Shown: piece by piece, positions 4,696 through 7,293 of the stretch
How positions within the stretch are numbered: the stretch's first letter is position 1
How the letters are laid out: each line of letters opens with the position of its first letter
Assembly: GCA_018610025.1 (NCBI GenBank)
Contig: JAHENW010000174.1
Coordinates: 1-7,293 of the forward strand
Length of the DNA stretch: 7,293 nt
Reading direction: 5' to 3'
Origin: Thermoplasmatota archaeon
Lineage (GTDB): Archaea; Thermoplasmatota; Thermoplasmata; Halarchaeoplasmatales; Halarchaeoplasmataceae
The notes under the pieces: model-generated
The model's input: only the letters and a program-made list of their open reading frames with translations
Databases searched by the model: none
Told to the model about the DNA's origin: nothing
Program-made: the position numbers and the translations under genes

Positions 4696-7293
4696 ATGAG
4701 TGAAGACCTCACCCCCATGATGGAGCAGTACTACGACATCAAGCACCAGCATAAGGACTCTATCGTCTTCTTCAGGATGGGGGACTTCTACGAGATGTTC
4801 GGTGAGGATGCCAAGACGGCTGCTTCTGAACTCGATATAGCACTCACCAGCAGGGACAAGGACAAGGACGATCCGATACCCATGGCAGGTGTACCGTTTC
4901 ACTCCGTAGAGTCATACCTGCAGCGTTTGATAAAAAAGGGGTATACCGTAGCCATAGCCGAGCAGGTGCAGGATCCCAGCGAGACCACGGGGTTGGTGGA
5001 CAGGGAAGTGGTCAGAGTCGTCACCCCCGGTACCGTGATAGACGAGAATATACTAGAAGGAAGCGGCAACAATTTTTTGATGTGTGTAACGGGGAAGGAG
5101 GAGTACGGCGTCGCGGTGGTCGATATCTCCACCGGTGATTTCTACGTTACCCAGGTGGAAGAGGAGGGAGACATGCTCTCCGAAGTCATAAGGTACGAGC
5201 CCAAGGAATGCATATTACCGCCGGGAAGAGCGAAAGATGAGGAGTTTACAGAGAAACTGGAGCAGGAACAGGAGATGATGATCCACTCCCACAGAACGGA
5301 TTCCTTCCGATACCCCACTGCTAAAGAAAGGTTGTTGGAACACTTCAATACCGATTCGCTGGAACCCTTCGGTTTGAAGGGGAAGAAAGGGGCGGTGAAG
5401 GCCACCGGTGCCGCTTTGGATTACCTTGAAGAGACTCAGAAGAGGACCATGGACCACGTCCAGAGGTTGAGGTATTACTCCAGCGACGACTACATGACCC
5501 TGGACGCTACGACCCTCAAAAACCTTGAGATATTCAAGAATCTCAGAGAGGGCGGGAAGAAGGGCACGCTGTTGAACGTGCTTGACGACACCGTGACCGC
5601 CATGGGGAAGAGGAGACTGAGGAATTGGCTGCAGCAGCCACTTTTGAAGGTGGATAGGATAGAAGAACGCCTGGAGGCTGTGGATGAGCTGACTGAAGAT
5701 CTCTTTCTTCGAGACGATATAAGGGAGACCATGGACGGCATCCCCGACATGGAGAGGCTGATGAGCCGGGTGGTCTACGGGAACGCCAACGCGCGTGATC
5801 TACTCTCTATAAAACAGGTTCTAGAAAAGCTTCCCGAGTTGAAGGAACTGCTGAATGACACAGAGTCGAATCTACTGCGATCCCTGAGGGAAGACCTGGA
5901 CATCCTCTCTGATTCTAGAAAAAAGATAGAGGAAGCCATAGTGGATGATCCGCCAACGACGATTAAGGAGGGAGGGATAATAAAGGAGGGCTACGCCCAG
6001 CGGTTGGACGAGTTGAAGGAAAGGACAAGAGAGGGAAAGGAGTGGATAAACTCGCTGGAGGATGAAGAAAGAGAGAAAACAGATATCGAGAAACTCAAGG
6101 TCGGCTACAACAAGGTCCACGGCTATTATCTGGAGGTTCCGAAGAGCCAGACGGACAAGGTACCGGAACGTTATGCGAGAAAGCAGACCCTCAAGAACAG
6201 CGAAAGGTATTATATCGAAGAATTGAAGGAGAAGGAGGAGGAGATACTCAGTGCAGAGGAGAAGATGGAGGCCCTAGAGTACGAGATATTTAAGGAGCTG
6301 CGGGAGAGTATATCTGAAAGATCCAAAAGGTTTCAAGGTACCGCCGAGACCATCGCCGCTTTAGACGTTTTAACCAACCTTGCGGAGATCGCCGTCAGGA
6401 ACGATTACAACCGACCTGAAGTTGCCGAGGACGGAAGAGTAGAGGTGAAGGAGGGTAGGCATCCGGTGGTCGAGCGGACTATAGAAGAAAAATTCGTGCC
6501 CAACGACGCCATGATGGATAACAGGAACAACCGCTACCTGATAATCACCGGGCCCAACATGTCCGGTAAGTCCACGTACATGAGGCAGATAGCACTTATC
6601 ACCTTAATGGCACAGGTGGGCAGCTTCGTTCCCGCTGAAAGTGCGCACGTTGGCGTGGTGGATAGGATATTCACACGCGTGGGAGCGCTGGATGCACTCA
6701 CGAAGGGACAGTCCACATTCATGGTGGAGATGGTGGAGCTGGCCAACATACTCCACAACGCCTCTGAGAACAGCCTTATCCTGCTGGATGAGATAGGCAG
6801 TGGGACCAGTACCTTCGACGGCCTGAGCATCGCTTGGGCGGTTACCGAGTACATCGACAGGGAGATAGAGGCCAAAACCTTGTTCGCCACCCACTACCAC
6901 GAGATAACCGAGCTGGCCGATTCGTTGGAAGGGGTTAAGAACATGCATGTGTCTGTGAAGGAGAGCGAGGGAGATATCACCTTTTTAAGAAAGGTGAGGG
7001 AAGGGAGCACCGACGAGAGCTACGGCGTGCACGTGGCATCTTTAGCCGGGGTGCCCGAGCCCGTGGTGAAAAGGGCCAGTGATGTGCTCAACCAGATCGA
7101 GGAGGACCACACCATCGAGATGGAGAAGAGGGACGGTCCCAGGTTCACCCAGGTGGTGTTCGACCCAGAAGGTGAGACCACCGAGGAATCACATCCCGTT
7201 GTGGAAGAACTGAAAGACATGGACGTGGAGAACATGACGCCCATGGAGGCCATGAACGCCCTCTGGAAGATGAAGAAGCAGATGGAGGACTGA
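4696..7293 (+). CDS. mutS: DNA mismatch repair protein MutS (bacterial-type MutS1)
   Basis: Recognises base mismatches and small loops in DNA and, on ATP binding, becomes a sliding clamp that recruits MutL. At 865 residues it is a complete MutS1. Domains in order: mismatch-recognition domain with GDFYEMF, whose Phe31 and Glu33 are the Phe-x-Glu mismatch-reading pair; connector; lever/core; clamp with KVGYNKVHGYY (468-478); ATPase domain starting near HPVVE (589-593), with Walker A GPNMSGKST (619-627), Walker B LLDEIG (Asp698, Glu699), and THYHE (732-736); then YGVHVA (776-781) and a C-terminal helix-turn-helix region ending in a typical TPMEAMNALWKMKK segment. The stretch after Walker B reads GSGTST where GRGTST is usual. 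Bacterial-type MutS in archaea is generally ascribed to old transfer from bacteria. Base and codon use here resemble cdc48, so any transfer is old. The stop is the last codon of the window. A mutL downstream is expected but not visible. Confidence 0.97.
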   Translation: MSEDLTPMMEQYYDIKHQHKDSIVFFRMGDFYEMFGEDAKTAASELDIALTSRDKDKDDPIPMAGVPFHSVESYLQRLIKKGYTVAIAEQVQDPSETTGLVDREVVRVVTPGTVIDENILEGSGNNFLMCVTGKEEYGVAVVDISTGDFYVTQVEEEGDMLSEVIRYEPKECILPPGRAKDEEFTEKLEQEQEMMIHSHRTDSFRYPTAKERLLEHFNTDSLEPFGLKGKKGAVKATGAALDYLEETQKRTMDHVQRLRYYSSDDYMTLDATTLKNLEIFKNLREGGKKGTLLNVLDDTVTAMGKRRLRNWLQQPLLKVDRIEERLEAVDELTEDLFLRDDIRETMDGIPDMERLMSRVVYGNANARDLLSIKQVLEKLPELKELLNDTESNLLRSLREDLDILSDSRKKIEEAIVDDPPTTIKEGGIIKEGYAQRLDELKERTREGKEWINSLEDEEREKTDIEKLKVGYNKVHGYYLEVPKSQTDKVPERYARKQTLKNSERYYIEELKEKEEEILSAEEKMEALEYEIFKELRESISERSKRFQGTAETIAALDVLTNLAEIAVRNDYNRPEVAEDGRVEVKEGRHPVVERTIEEKFVPNDAMMDNRNNRYLIITGPNMSGKSTYMRQIALITLMAQVGSFVPAESAHVGVVDRIFTRVGALDALTKGQSTFMVEMVELANILHNASENSLILLDEIGSGTSTFDGLSIAWAVTEYIDREIEAKTLFATHYHEITELADSLEGVKNMHVSVKESEGDITFLRKVREGSTDESYGVHVASLAGVPEPVVKRASDVLNQIEEDHTIEMEKRDGPRFTQVVFDPEGETTEESHPVVEELKDMDVENMTPMEAMNALWKMKKQMED

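Overview
The window looks like a piece of an archaeal chromosome carrying mostly core genes. The archaeal evidence is a CDC48/VAT-type double AAA+ ATPase, a single-domain PRC-barrel protein, an archaeal-style KsgA/Dim1 dimethyltransferase, BRE/TATA-like elements instead of bacterial -35/-10 boxes, and heavy use of ATA (Ile) and AGG/AGA (Arg) codons. A euryarchaeal lineage in the broad sense is the most natural reading, because a bacterial-type MutS is found in only some such groups. The sequence alone does not fix the taxon. Coding strands are strikingly purine-rich and the proteins are rich in Glu and Asp.

Layout: (1) 2-1339 (+), the C-terminal ~445 residues of a Cdc48-type unfoldase. The window opens inside its first ATPase domain, and it ends in Leu-Tyr-Arg, an HbYX proteasome-docking tail. 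(2) 1406-1654 (+), an 82-aa PRC-barrel protein. (3) 1655-1821, a 167-bp intergenic region with a promoter and a perfect 7-bp inverted repeat. (4) 1822-2508 (+), a UPF0173-type metallo-beta-lactamase-fold hydrolase, followed 6 nt later in the same frame by (5) 2515-3321 (+), ksgA. These two are probably one operon. (6) 3330-4565 (-), a membrane-anchored protein with duplicated helical repeats and three C-terminal zinc ribbons, convergent with ksgA. (7) 4566-4695, a 130-bp divergent promoter region. (8) 4696-7293 (+), a complete bacterial-type MutS whose stop codon is the last three bases of the window.

Functionally this covers protein quality control (Cdc48 with the 20S proteasome), ribosome maturation (KsgA) and DNA mismatch repair (MutS), plus three less characterised genes. 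I found no mobile element, CRISPR array, tRNA, rRNA or defence island, and no clearly new multi-gene system. The items most worth a second look are the zinc-ribbon membrane protein, the HbYX tail of Cdc48, the operator-like inverted repeat before the hydrolase gene, and an Arg-to-Ser change next to the MutS Walker B motif.
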